A program made the translations under genes and the position numbers. From an uncultured Gammaproteobacteria bacterium (lineage in GTDB: Bacteria; Pseudomonadota; Gammaproteobacteria; Pseudomonadales; Pseudohongiellaceae), in contig CAJXSF010000004.1 in NCBI GenBank assembly GCA_913061515.1, positions 34,619 through 98,618 of the forward strand: 64,000 bases of DNA, written 5' to 3'. The notes beneath the pieces were generated by a model that made no database searches, was not told the DNA's origin, and was given only the letters and a program-made list of their open reading frames with translations. Below, piece after piece: positions 8,534 to 17,620 of the stretch (its first letter is position 1; the number at the start of each line of letters is the position of its first letter).

Positions 8534-9145
8534 CTAGGCGGCTGGCAGGCGAGGTGTTCTAAGCAGGTTTATGCCAGTAATGCTGATCAGTAAAAGCAAT
8601 ACGAGCCCGGTGATCCCAAGTAGTTTGTCGAGTGTTTTGATGCCGGTCCATTGCAGGTAGTGCACGCGGTATAGTCGATCAATCCAGCGAGTGTCGTTTC
8701 CATACTGCTGCAAAGACAGCGTGTCCCAGTGTAATCGAATTTCGATGCCACTACTGGTGGTGATTAACTCACCGTCTACCGCTGTGAGAGAGCCGTAGCG
8801 ATCTTTATTCTCTTCGATGGCATCAAGAACTAGCTGAGTCTTTTGTGCATCAGTTGGGTCAGGGAAGGGCTCAGATGTGAGTGCGTTCAAGTGAATATTG
8901 CCATTGTGTGTATTGGCAATAAGGTGGGTGCCAAGGACTGTGCGCAACACGCGCAGTTCCTGCCACTGGGGATCGGCTGGAATCTCGATGGCAGTGTCCA
9001 AAGGGTAGGTTTTTACCCTTAATGCTTCGTAAGCTGCCCCATAGCCCGGTTGAATAAGAAACACCATGCCCGTAAGCGACCAAGCCGCTAACGGGCATAG
9101 TAGGGCGATGCCTACAACGCGGTGTAGGCGATACTTATTAATCAT
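8534..9145 (-). CDS. PepSY-associated transmembrane protein
   Basis: A 203-residue inner-membrane protein with one N-terminal transmembrane helix preceded by RLHRVVGIA, a periplasmic segment of about 130 residues, and a C-terminal helix (GLVLLLLISITG). The N-terminal RxxHRxxG and the HYLQWTG-DKLLGITG block before the last helix are typical of PepSY_TM proteins, often found beside iron-uptake or NADPH-reductase-type genes. The ATG overlaps the nhaA stop codon in TAATG, so translation is probably coupled to nhaA. The next gene on this strand is a TonB-dependent receptor, which fits an iron-related context, but the 270-base gap makes co-transcription uncertain. The exact function is unknown. Confidence 0.75.
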   Translation of the reverse strand: MINKYRLHRVVGIALLCPLAAWSLTGMVFLIQPGYGAAYEALRVKTYPLDTAIEIPADPQWQELRVLRTVLGTHLIANTHNGNIHLNALTSEPFPDPTDAQKTQLVLDAIEENKDRYGSLTAVDGELITTSSGIEIRLHWDTLSLQQYGNDTRWIDRLYRVHYLQWTGIKTLDKLLGITGLVLLLLISITGINLLRTPRLPAA

Positions 9146-10341
9146 TAATGCTGTTCCGCGCTCGTTCTATTGAGACTGTAGCGTAATAGGAGGTAGCCAA
9201 AGATACCGGAGAGCAGCGAGCCTAATAGGATGCCCAGTCTTTCATCAAACAATAGATTCACCCCGGTCGATTCAAATGCTAAGGACCCTATAAACAGGCT
9301 CATAGTGAAGCCTATGCCGCAGAGAACGCCAGTGGCGTACAGCGACGTCCAATTCATCCCTTCAGGCATGTCTGTCCACTTACATTTAATTGCAATCCAA
9401 CACATGCCGAAGACGCCCAACTGTTTGCCTAAAAACAAGCCAAGTGTAATGCCCAGCGGCACGCCGTGCAGGAGTTGTTCTAAGCCAACGCCTTTCAGGC
9501 TGATGCCTGCGTTGGCAAAGGCAAACACAGGCAACACGACAAAAGCCACTAGGGTGTGCAAGTCATGCTCCCATTCGTGTAATGGCCTTGCCTCTGGGTC
9601 GCTACTGCAGCGCATAGGAACGAACAATGCCAGGATAACGCCAGTGAGAGTCGCGTGAACCCCAGACTTGAGCATGGCAACCCACATAATGATGCCTACC
9701 ATTCTGTAAACGCTGCGAGATGTCACTCCCTTGCGGTTCAAAATGAATAACACTGGTATGCAAAGCCCGGCTATTAACAATGACAGCAGCGATATCTGCG
9801 CGGTATAAAATGCCGCAATAATCACTATCGCGCCGATGTCATCAAAGATTGCCAGCGAAGTCAGGAATATCTTTACGGTGACGGGCACGCGAGACCCCAA
9901 CAGCGAAAGTATACCTAGGGCAAATGCGATATCGGTGGCAGCAGGAATTGCCCACCCTGCAGTTGCATTGGCATCACCATAATTGATTGCGAGGTAAATA
10001 GCCGCTGGGAAAAACATCCCACCTATAGCGCCGAAGCCAGGAAGAATGATTTTTCGTCTATCAGAGAGCTCACCTTCAATTAATTCACGCTTGAGCTCCA
10101 AACCCACTAGGAAGAAGAATAAGGCCATTAGACCATCATTGACCCACAATAATAACGGCTTCGCGACGTCAAGCTGCCCAATTCGTACTTGCACAGGTGT
10201 GTCGATCAGAAGATCGTACCAAACCGACAGCGGAGAGTTGGCTAATACTAAAGCGAGTAATGCGGCGATCATGAGTAAGATGCCGCTTGCGGACTCCATA
10301 CGGAAGAAATTCTGTATGGCGGTTTGTGCGTCGTTGATCAT
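9145..10341 (-). CDS. nhaA: Na+/H+ antiporter NhaA
   Basis: A 398-residue integral membrane protein that expels Na+ (or Li+) in exchange for two H+, supporting pH and salt homeostasis. It has the expected 12 hydrophobic segments and the family's ion-site residues: Asp137 in AATDIAFALG, and the pair Asp167-Asp168 in IFDDIGAI, equivalent to Asp133, Asp163 and Asp164 of the E. coli enzyme. LVGLELKRELIEGEL in the N-terminal third is also diagnostic. Length matches the family (about 390). It is the first gene of a two-gene unit with the PepSY protein; their ends overlap by one base. Divergent from the hydrolase at 10470. Confidence 0.96.
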   Translation of the reverse strand: MINDAQTAIQNFFRMESASGILLMIAALLALVLANSPLSVWYDLLIDTPVQVRIGQLDVAKPLLLWVNDGLMALFFFLVGLELKRELIEGELSDRRKIILPGFGAIGGMFFPAAIYLAINYGDANATAGWAIPAATDIAFALGILSLLGSRVPVTVKIFLTSLAIFDDIGAIVIIAAFYTAQISLLSLLIAGLCIPVLFILNRKGVTSRSVYRMVGIIMWVAMLKSGVHATLTGVILALFVPMRCSSDPEARPLHEWEHDLHTLVAFVVLPVFAFANAGISLKGVGLEQLLHGVPLGITLGLFLGKQLGVFGMCWIAIKCKWTDMPEGMNWTSLYATGVLCGIGFTMSLFIGSLAFESTGVNLLFDERLGILLGSLLSGIFGYLLLRYSLNRTSAEQH

Positions 10342-10469
10342 ACGTCCCTTGGGAATAATGAGAGATTGCTTAGCTTACCGTAAATTGCTTGTGGAGGCGT
10401 CAATTATTGGTCAGCAGCCAGCAAACTCTTTATGATGAAAGCTCTGGAAAAATACGGGGAAAAGGTGCA

Positions 10470-11417
10470 GTGAGATCACTGAAATGGGTGAGATTGTTAG
10501 TGGCGTTGATCATTTTTAATCTGGGGGGAATTACGATGGCAAGCGCACAAATCTGGGATGAAGTAGAGCACGGCTATGCCGACAATGAAGGCGTTAAGAT
10601 CCACTTTGCGAGCGTCGGCACTGGGCCTTTAGTGGTGATGATTCACGGTTTTCCAGATTTTTGGTACAGCTGGCGGCATCAAATGAACGCCCTCAAGGGT
10701 GACTATCAAGTGGTCGCAATCGATCAGCGTGGTTACAATTTAAGCGATAAGCCAGCGGGAAATGAGCCCTATGCGATGTCGCGATTAATTGCAGATGTAG
10801 CAGCGGTCATTCGTCACATGGGGCAAGAGAAGGCGATAATCGTCGGGCATGACTGGGGTGGGGCGGTGTCTTGGCAGTTTGCCTTCAACTACCCGCAAAT
10901 GGTCGACAAGCTAGTGATTCTTAACCTGCCGCACCCGGTTGGCCAATTGCGAGAATTAACTATCAATCCGGAACAGCGCGCGAACTCGGCTTACGCACAG
11001 CGATTTCAGCAAGGCTCTCCTAGCGATCCGGATATCTTCTTCGGTCAAGCTATGACACCAGAGATACTGGCGAGTTGGGTGACAGACCCAGAGGCGAAGC
11101 AGCGCTATGTTGAGGCATTTAGGCTGTCAGATTTCGATGCGATGTTGGCCTATTACAAAATGAACTACCCAGAGCTGAGGGAACAAAGTAGTCAGGTTCC
11201 CACGCCTCCTCCCGTGCCGCGCTTGCAGATGCCAGTATTGATTTTTCATGGCTTGGCAGATGCCGCCTTGCATTCGGATGGTTTGAACAATACATGGGAC
11301 TGGATCGATGCAGACACTACGATTGTGACGGTTCCCAAGGCTGGCCATTTCGTTCAGCAAGATGGCGCACAGCTTGTGTCATCAACACTTTTTTGGTGGC
11401 TACAGGCCCGGCGCTAA
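10470..11417 (+). CDS. alpha/beta hydrolase, epoxide-hydrolase-like, exported
   Basis: An alpha/beta-hydrolase-fold enzyme with the epoxide hydrolase/haloalkane dehalogenase signature: oxyanion HGFP (residues 59-62), DQRGYNLSDKP, nucleophile aspartate in GHDWGG (Asp128), and a C-terminal catalytic histidine in AGHFVQQD (about His293). The GTG at 10470 is preferred over the ATG at 10389. It has GGGGAAAAGG upstream and places a signal peptide (LLVALIIFNLGGITMASAQ) directly at the N-terminus. The product would be about 315 residues, acting in the periplasm or secreted. It would open epoxides or dehalogenate small substrates; the real substrate is unknown. The TPR protein follows 38 bases later on the same strand, possibly as an operon. 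Confidence 0.85.
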   Translation: MRSLKWVRLLVALIIFNLGGITMASAQIWDEVEHGYADNEGVKIHFASVGTGPLVVMIHGFPDFWYSWRHQMNALKGDYQVVAIDQRGYNLSDKPAGNEPYAMSRLIADVAAVIRHMGQEKAIIVGHDWGGAVSWQFAFNYPQMVDKLVILNLPHPVGQLRELTINPEQRANSAYAQRFQQGSPSDPDIFFGQAMTPEILASWVTDPEAKQRYVEAFRLSDFDAMLAYYKMNYPELREQSSQVPTPPPVPRLQMPVLIFHGLADAALHSDGLNNTWDWIDADTTIVTVPKAGHFVQQDGAQLVSSTLFWWLQARR

Positions 11418-11455
11418 ACAAAAATTTTTAGACAATTGAAGATGGAGAAATCGAA

Positions 11456-13042
11456 ATGAAGTGGAAGGCGAGTTTAGTCATTTTGTTGCTGGTGTCAGCG
11501 TTTGCAAATTCGAGTTTGGCCCAGGAAATTGCCTATCCGGAATCCTTTGACCGCCCAATTGAGCTCTATAGCGTCGCCCTAGGCGACTTCAGCTATCCGA
11601 TCTCCACGGCTGTGCCGCAGGCGCAAGCGTTTTTCGATCAAGGCTTTCAAATGATGTACTCCTTTACGACAGAGGATGCGGCACGATCATTTAGAGAGGC
11701 GCAGAAACTAGACCCAGATTGCGCTATTTGTTTCTGGGGGGAAGCTTGGGCATGGGGCTCTTATCTCAATGGCCCGATGAGCGCGGAGAAATCGCCTCGC
11801 GCCTATGCTGCAATTCAAGCCGCATTGGCGCGCATCGACAATGCTAGCCCAAAAGAGGCCGATCTAATTCGAGCGATGTCGGTGCGATATGTTGAAAACT
11901 TCAGGCCAGAGGGAAGAATGGACCAAGAGCGTGCTTATGCGCAGGAAATGGAAGCAGTGGCCGCCAAGTACCCAAACGATTTGGATATCGTGACATTGTA
12001 TGGTGACTCTTTATTTTTATTGGAGCCCCGGCGCGGCACCCGCGAGTTAGATGACCCCAATGTCGTAAAGCTGCATGGTGTGTTAACGAGCGTTCTTGAG
12101 CGCGATATTAGACACACAGGGGCATGTCACCTTTATATTCATGCTACGGAATCAACCACTAATCCAGGCTTGGCCGAGGAGTGTGCTGAGTTCATTGGTA
12201 ACTCAATTCCTGGGGCGAGCCACATCAACCACATGCCAAGTCACACTTGGAATGAGATTGGCCGTTGGAATGATTCTGTGCGCGCTAATATTATGGCGTG
12301 GCACTCGGATCAAAAAGCGGCCATTGGCGAAGGTTTTGCGATTTATCCAATGCATAATCTCGCAATGTTGTTGTTTGCCGCGAGCATGGATGGCCAAGGT
12401 GCTTTGGCGATTCAAGCCGGAAAAGATTACGAAAAAATCATGAACAGCTCCATGTATCACGTATTAACTCTTGTGCGTTTCGGGCGCTTCGATGAAGTGG
12501 CTGCCGTTAGCAAACGGCCAGAGAATAGCGATTTCGATGGTGGGTCTTGGGATTTTGCTCAAGGGTATGCGGCCTTGAAAATGGGCGATAGCGGGGCTGC
12601 CCGAGACTACTTGCAGCAGCTAGAACGCCTAGCGCAAGACACCACCGATAATTATCGTTTTCACGATGGCAAAAACTTACTCAATGTCCTGGTTGGTATT
12701 CTGCGCGGCGAGATCGCGTCGAGCACCGGCGATATGGCTAGTGCGGTTGAAGCTTTCGAAATGGCTACCGAGGCTTACGATAATATTATGTACGATGAGC
12801 CTGAGCCTTATCCATTCTCTGCGAAACATTGGTTGGGCGCAGCGTATATTGAGATTGGCGAGTTCGACAAAGCCATTGCCGTGTACCAAGAAGACTTGGC
12901 AGAGCATCCTCACAATGGCTGGGCCTTGTTTGGCATCAAGCAGGCCTTAGCCGCTAAGGGCGAGTCAGACCCTGAGATAGACGCACGCTTGGAACAAGCA
13001 TGGGCACGCTCGGATGTGTGGTTGCTTAGTTCAAAGTTTTGA
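11456..13042 (+). CDS. exported tetratricopeptide-repeat protein
   Basis: A 528-residue protein with a clear signal peptide (cleavage at SSLAQ, about residue 23) and TPR-like helical pairs. One is near residues 60-95 (ARSFREAQKLDPDCAICFWGEAWAWG); the others lie in the last 150 residues (AVEAFEMATEAYDN, FDKAIAVYQEDLAEHPHNGWALFG). The conserved DPDCAICFWGEAWAWG with two cysteines and many tryptophans, plus HLYIHATE and HINHMPSH motifs, suggests more than a scaffold: the clustered histidines could bind a metal. I recognise the general family seen in marine bacteria but no assigned function. RBS GGAGAAATCGAA precedes the ATG. Upstream is the hydrolase; a terminator-like hairpin follows. Confidence 0.75.
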   Translation: MKWKASLVILLLVSAFANSSLAQEIAYPESFDRPIELYSVALGDFSYPISTAVPQAQAFFDQGFQMMYSFTTEDAARSFREAQKLDPDCAICFWGEAWAWGSYLNGPMSAEKSPRAYAAIQAALARIDNASPKEADLIRAMSVRYVENFRPEGRMDQERAYAQEMEAVAAKYPNDLDIVTLYGDSLFLLEPRRGTRELDDPNVVKLHGVLTSVLERDIRHTGACHLYIHATESTTNPGLAEECAEFIGNSIPGASHINHMPSHTWNEIGRWNDSVRANIMAWHSDQKAAIGEGFAIYPMHNLAMLLFAASMDGQGALAIQAGKDYEKIMNSSMYHVLTLVRFGRFDEVAAVSKRPENSDFDGGSWDFAQGYAALKMGDSGAARDYLQQLERLAQDTTDNYRFHDGKNLLNVLVGILRGEIASSTGDMASAVEAFEMATEAYDNIMYDEPEPYPFSAKHWLGAAYIEIGEFDKAIAVYQEDLAEHPHNGWALFGIKQALAAKGESDPEIDARLEQAWARSDVWLLSSKF

Positions 13043-13047
13043 TAGAG

Positions 13048-13074
13048 TTGGGCTAGCTTGACACGCTAGCCCAA
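13048..13074. terminator. hairpin between convergent genes, probable bidirectional terminator
   Basis: TTGGGCTAGC (13048-13057) and GCTAGCCCAA (13065-13074) form a perfect 10-bp stem with a 7-base loop. It lies six bases after the TPR stop and just beyond the stop of the minus-strand Hsp20 gene. The T tract is weak on both strands, so efficiency is uncertain. Confidence 0.65.
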
Positions 13075-13078
13075 ACTT

Positions 13079-13744
13079 TCAGGACAGTTTCGGAATCCTA
13101 ATTGTGACAGAGGAGTCAGACCTTTCAGTTTGTAAGCCGGTGGCATCCACCGGTTCGTCTAGAATAAATTCGCGCGAAAATTGACTCGTAAACGCGCTGC
13201 TCATCTGGCGTCCATTGGTATTGTTTTGGGTCTGATTGCGCACTTGTGCAGAGATCGAGAGTTTATTGTCGGCAAGGTCAGTTTGTAACTCTAACTCGCT
13301 CCCTTGCGCTACGGAGATTACGACTCGAAACTCCTCGTCGGTCTCCTCAACATCTACTTGTGGTTGCTGTATGGTGGCAAAACCGCTTCCAAAAAGGCTA
13401 GGCCTGCTGCCAAAGCCAGCGCTGGCAAACTCTGAAAAAATCCTGTCCATCTCTTCTTCCATCTGCTGCATTTGAGCAAAAGGATCTGTGAAAAAGGAGT
13501 TCGTAAAACCTGCCATAGGAGGAGTTAAAAACGTTTGCGAAGATTGCGTTTGCGCCTGTTGTGCCGCGCTTTGTTCGAGCTTTTCCAATAGCGAGTCTTT
13601 TGTGCTTTTCTCGCTTTCTTGGCCGAAAAGGGACACTTTGTTTAGGGTATCGGAGCTTCCCAAGGTGATGCCAAGGAGGAGGCTCCCGATGATAGAGACA
13701 GTAACAAGGCCTGATAAGAGTAGAGTTTTCCTGCGTGTGTGCAT
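13079..13744 (-). CDS. membrane-anchored small heat-shock protein (Hsp20/alpha-crystallin domain)
   Basis: A protein of about 221 residues with an N-terminal transmembrane or uncleaved signal segment (LLLSGLVTVSIIGSLLLGITLG), a Gln/Ser-rich linker, an MQQMEEEMDRIFSEF helix and a C-terminal alpha-crystallin-like domain. That domain is shown by the VDVEETDEEFRVVISV strand pair, NKLSISAQV, FSREFILDEPVD and a final VTIRIPKL. Cytosolic Hsp20s lack the anchor, so this one is predicted to hold unfolded proteins at the periplasmic face. ATG at 13744 is preferred to GTG at 13747 because GAGG then sits 7-9 bases upstream. The final I-x-I motif is replaced by IRIPKLS at the very end. It is monocistronic and convergent with the TPR gene. 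Confidence 0.75.
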   Translation of the reverse strand: MHTRRKTLLLSGLVTVSIIGSLLLGITLGSSDTLNKVSLFGQESEKSTKDSLLEKLEQSAAQQAQTQSSQTFLTPPMAGFTNSFFTDPFAQMQQMEEEMDRIFSEFASAGFGSRPSLFGSGFATIQQPQVDVEETDEEFRVVISVAQGSELELQTDLADNKLSISAQVRNQTQNNTNGRQMSSAFTSQFSREFILDEPVDATGLQTERSDSSVTIRIPKLS

Positions 13745-13864
13745 CACATCACCTCATAAATAAAAATTGAAATGAATAACAGATGCCGGCTGCTCAGTTG
13801 CCGTGCTTACCGTGTAAAAATAAGGGTGATATAAATAAAATTCAAGAGTAAAAACGAGAGGTTT

Positions 13865-16800
13865 TTACCGCTCTATCGTGTATTTGATGTCAACGCTTTG
13901 AGAGCTACCAGACTTGGCTTCGAGCTTGATATTTTCACTTATGCTGTAGTCGACTGAGAGCGTCGATTCAGTTTCGAACAAGCCGACTCCATAGCGGATA
14001 AACAGCTTTGGCGTTAAATATTTGCCAAGTGTCAGGCTGCTGTTCGAGGTATCCCCGGTGCTAGTGATCGCCAAGGTATCCAAGCCGAGTTGATTGCGCA
14101 CTTGGTTGGTGAGCGATTGTCCCTGATTGATGCCAAGGCTCGTAATCGCGCCCATGAGGGCATTGCTGTCCTGGGATGTGCCAACTTCCGCTAAGGGGCG
14201 CCCGGTTAACATCACTGCAATAATGTCGCCATCGGGCAGAGTCGGAGTAGAGAAAAGCTGGCTGCGTATATTGCGCAGTGTGCCATTCATTTGCACCCCA
14301 ACCTTGACGTTTTCGGCCTGACGCACGGCACGAATGTCCAAGGCGGGGTTATTTATGCTGCCAAAGAATAAAAGCTTGCCATGCTCGATGGTCAATGTTC
14401 GGCCATAGGTTTGGAACACGCCCTGCTCAACGGTGAGCTCACCATAAGTTAGTGGCGCTCCAGTAGCGCGCTGCGTAATCTCTAGGGCGCCTGCTAATTC
14501 GGTATCTAAACCAAAGCCACGGAATCGTGCTTCGTCACCTAGGGTAATCGTCAGCTCTGAGGTGATGCTCATCGCATCCAAGAGGCTGGGGTTGCCATTG
14601 GCGGCATTGTGTACGTTTGGCCTAGAAGTGCTCGCAACAACGACCGTATCGGCAGACACGTCAACGGCAGATTCCGGCAAAGATGTGATGCGAACATCGA
14701 CGATGGGGAGGGTGAGCTTGCCGCTGATATGAATGGCTTCGCTGTCACCCTCTAGGCGCAGCTCTGGTGTTACGGTTAACAAAATTTCTGGATCGTTTAG
14801 CAAAGTAAAGTTTTGGCCGCTAAGGCTCACATCGAATGTGCGTTGTGCTGTTAAAGGTGCCTGTATTTCACTTTCAAAGCGCAGGTTTCCCTCGCCAGAA
14901 CTTGCGCGCCCCTGAATAAAGACCGTTTGACTAATATCGCTAGTAATAGTGCTTTCGATGTCCCGCAGTTCTAGCCCTAATTCAGGAATGTCGACCGCGG
15001 CATCCTCAAGCGCGAGGTTGCCACCGAATTTTGGTGACTCGATGGTGCCTGATATAATACTTAAGCCCGTGAGTCGCCCTTGGGTATTCTGAAGCGAAGG
15101 TACAAAGGCCTCTATCCAACTTAAATCGTCGAAAGCAAGATTAAGCTGGCCGTCGAGATTGCTGTTAGCACTGATCAAAAGCTGGGCGTTAGCGTTGCCT
15201 TGGACTGACATGCCGGAGTTGACAAGATTGGGTTGGTAAAAGTCCAGTTCGCTATTAAGTGTCCATGCATTCTCTGCAAGACTGCCTGTTACATTCGCGG
15301 CTCGCCAATAGAAAGTTTGTGTTTCAGGTAGCTCTTGTTCTGCAATCGCAGTGTCGTCTATGGGCGGCGGTGCTGGTTCAACTTCTATTTGACCTTGCCC
15401 AGCATCAATAGCGAAATTCATAGTTAACGCGCTCAGGTCGGAGCCAAGTTGACCGGCAATTTCAGCGTTTGCATTGAGCATGCCATCAATGCGACTTCCC
15501 ACTGGCAGTGGTGGCAAAAGAGGGGCATCCCGTCTCTGGTCAGCCGCCTGTGGCGAAGGCGCATTGAACAAGTTCAACGGGTATTCGCTCAGAGTCAGAT
15601 TTGCCGAAAGTTCACCGTTGCTAGCCCATTGCCCCGTAACGCATAGAGAGCTAGGCGCTTGTTGCCAGCATTGCTCTGGGAGTGATACTGCACTCTGGCT
15701 GAGTGTTAATGGCGCGGCTTGTACAAGTGACCAAATACCAAGCTCGCTGTCGATCTGTCCAGTTTCTAAGCTTCCTACCCAGCGTATTGCTTCGTTAGTC
15801 AATAATGAGCCTGTGAGAGTCCATTGCGCGGCGGCTAGGGGTGAGGCTACTGTGAACGCTAAGCTATGGGCGGCGGGTAAACCATTGGCTGTAATCTCGA
15901 GCGAATTTATTCGTTGATTGGCGTTGTCGTTGTATTCGATAGCAGTGGCACGTAGTTGCACTCGATTGCTGTTGTTCAGGTATTCTCCGTCGGCAGTGAA
16001 CGAGCCGACTCTTGTGCCTGCGATATTCAGATTCTCGGCGTTTGCGCTAAGGTCTATCTGGGGCGTTTGGGGTGTCCCTTGCACGCTACCAGTTGCATTG
16101 ATGCTGCCTGCGAGCAAAGGTGACAAGGTGCCTAAGTCACTAGCATCTAGTTGCCAGTTAAAATCGATCGTGTTTGCCCAACTGCCATCAACGCTCAGTT
16201 GTGTGCTCCCGCTTTGCGCATTGAGTTCGTTCACTGTGAGCCCTTGGGCCGAATAGTGTATGTCTCCATCCATTAATAATGGATAACCATTGAGCTCTCC
16301 GGTGAATGAAGCAATTGCGAGACTCGCTTCGTACTGCTCGTTGCGTTGTTCTAATGTGAGTAGCGCTGACCCATTGAGTGAACCAAGAACAAGGCCTTCA
16401 GGCAGGAAGGGTTGGTAAGCGCTGCCATCGCTCTCTTGAATGTCTAGTTGCATGGAAAGTTGCAATGGGTCGGCCCATTGCACAGAGCCGCTGCCGGCGA
16501 CTGAGCCAGTCGTAGTGGTGATCGACGCCTGGGTAATTTGCAGTTGTTGATCGTTGATTGTGGTTGCCCAGGCAATGTCGAGTTCTGGCGCAATACTGAC
16601 CCCTTGAGAGTCCTCCACAGAGACTCTTGCGGTGCCGCGAAAATCCAATTCTGCGAAGTCTCCGAGCGTTGTAATTTGTGCTGACTCGATGCGCAAGCGT
16701 TGATTGTCGCTAACTGAATTTGCGGCTAAAACCTGCGGCGCGATGTTATGGCGTAGCTTAAAGCTAGGCGTTGCAGTTGAGGGCTCATCGCTTAACAGGT

Positions 16801-17620
16801 GCAGGCGTAGTTCACCGATACTGCTTAACTCAAGGGGGCGGTGTAATTGATGATTCACCTGCAGAATATTGAGGTTACCACTAAGCTGTAGGTCGCCGCT
16901 GGCATCCTCGAAGTCTTGAGCAATCGGGCCGGTATAAGTCCAGCTAATGCGGCTGTTTAAGGGCAGCGTGGAAACCAGGTCGAGATCCGCTTGCGCGCTG
17001 ACCTGTAAAGGCGCAGAAGCGAGCTGCAAGCGGTTTATTTGTAAGCGCTTATTAACGAGAGAGCCGTTGAACGATAAGGATTGAACCTCTAGAGGTGTCT
17101 CGTCAATATCGATAAATAAGTCTTCTATCAGTACCCGTGAAAAGCGCAGGTCGATAGGCAAGGGCAGGAACGCGGAAAATGGATCGCTGCCTATGCTTGT
17201 GGGCTCGTTATCCGTTGTGGCATTTTGCCATTGCACCTGGACACCTTCTAAGTGCAAAAGGTCGAGCGCGAATTCGCGATTGAGCAGAGTCATGGGGTTC
17301 CAACGTCCCTGCAGCGTGTCGATGCTAATAGCATTCTCGCCTTGCTCTATCACGACACCGCGCAGGTCGAGGCCAGAAAGAAGAGTCCCCAAACTACTCT
17401 CAATATGCATGGTGAAATTGTCACTTTGAGCACGCGTTAACGCCTGCTTGAGTAACCATTGAGAGCCTATATTGGTGCTTATCAGGGTGCTTAAGAGCGT
17501 AAGCACAAGAAGAATCGCAATGAACAGCACAACCGAGCCGACGAAAAATAGGCGCAGCAATTTAGTGCCCATTGAAACGGCGACTTCACTGTCTGGTGGT
17601 TGTGGGGTCATCTCGCTCAC
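13865..17620 (-). CDS. tamB: translocation and assembly module inner-membrane protein TamB
   Basis: A 1251-residue protein with one N-terminal transmembrane helix (about residues 24-50, VGSVVLFIAILLVLTLLSTL), a very long region of repetitive short beta strands, and the C-terminal TamB (DUF490) domain. That domain has GELTVEQGVFQTYGRTLTIEHGKLLFFG, DIRAVR and LTLGKYLTPKLFIRYGVGLFE. TamB spans the periplasm as a lipid-conducting beta-taco and works with TamA in outer-membrane biogenesis. Its ATG overlaps the tamA stop codon by four bases (17617-17620), so the two are translationally coupled. Length is as usual for the family (about 1250). Confidence 0.94.
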   Translation of the reverse strand: MSEMTPQPPDSEVAVSMGTKLLRLFFVGSVVLFIAILLVLTLLSTLISTNIGSQWLLKQALTRAQSDNFTMHIESSLGTLLSGLDLRGVVIEQGENAISIDTLQGRWNPMTLLNREFALDLLHLEGVQVQWQNATTDNEPTSIGSDPFSAFLPLPIDLRFSRVLIEDLFIDIDETPLEVQSLSFNGSLVNKRLQINRLQLASAPLQVSAQADLDLVSTLPLNSRISWTYTGPIAQDFEDASGDLQLSGNLNILQVNHQLHRPLELSSIGELRLHLLSDEPSTATPSFKLRHNIAPQVLAANSVSDNQRLRIESAQITTLGDFAELDFRGTARVSVEDSQGVSIAPELDIAWATTINDQQLQITQASITTTTGSVAGSGSVQWADPLQLSMQLDIQESDGSAYQPFLPEGLVLGSLNGSALLTLEQRNEQYEASLAIASFTGELNGYPLLMDGDIHYSAQGLTVNELNAQSGSTQLSVDGSWANTIDFNWQLDASDLGTLSPLLAGSINATGSVQGTPQTPQIDLSANAENLNIAGTRVGSFTADGEYLNNSNRVQLRATAIEYNDNANQRINSLEITANGLPAAHSLAFTVASPLAAAQWTLTGSLLTNEAIRWVGSLETGQIDSELGIWSLVQAAPLTLSQSAVSLPEQCWQQAPSSLCVTGQWASNGELSANLTLSEYPLNLFNAPSPQAADQRRDAPLLPPLPVGSRIDGMLNANAEIAGQLGSDLSALTMNFAIDAGQGQIEVEPAPPPIDDTAIAEQELPETQTFYWRAANVTGSLAENAWTLNSELDFYQPNLVNSGMSVQGNANAQLLISANSNLDGQLNLAFDDLSWIEAFVPSLQNTQGRLTGLSIISGTIESPKFGGNLALEDAAVDIPELGLELRDIESTITSDISQTVFIQGRASSGEGNLRFESEIQAPLTAQRTFDVSLSGQNFTLLNDPEILLTVTPELRLEGDSEAIHISGKLTLPIVDVRITSLPESAVDVSADTVVVASTSRPNVHNAANGNPSLLDAMSITSELTITLGDEARFRGFGLDTELAGALEITQRATGAPLTYGELTVEQGVFQTYGRTLTIEHGKLLFFGSINNPALDIRAVRQAENVKVGVQMNGTLRNIRSQLFSTPTLPDGDIIAVMLTGRPLAEVGTSQDSNALMGAITSLGINQGQSLTNQVRNQLGLDTLAITSTGDTSNSSLTLGKYLTPKLFIRYGVGLFETESTLSVDYSISENIKLEAKSGSSQSVDIKYTIER

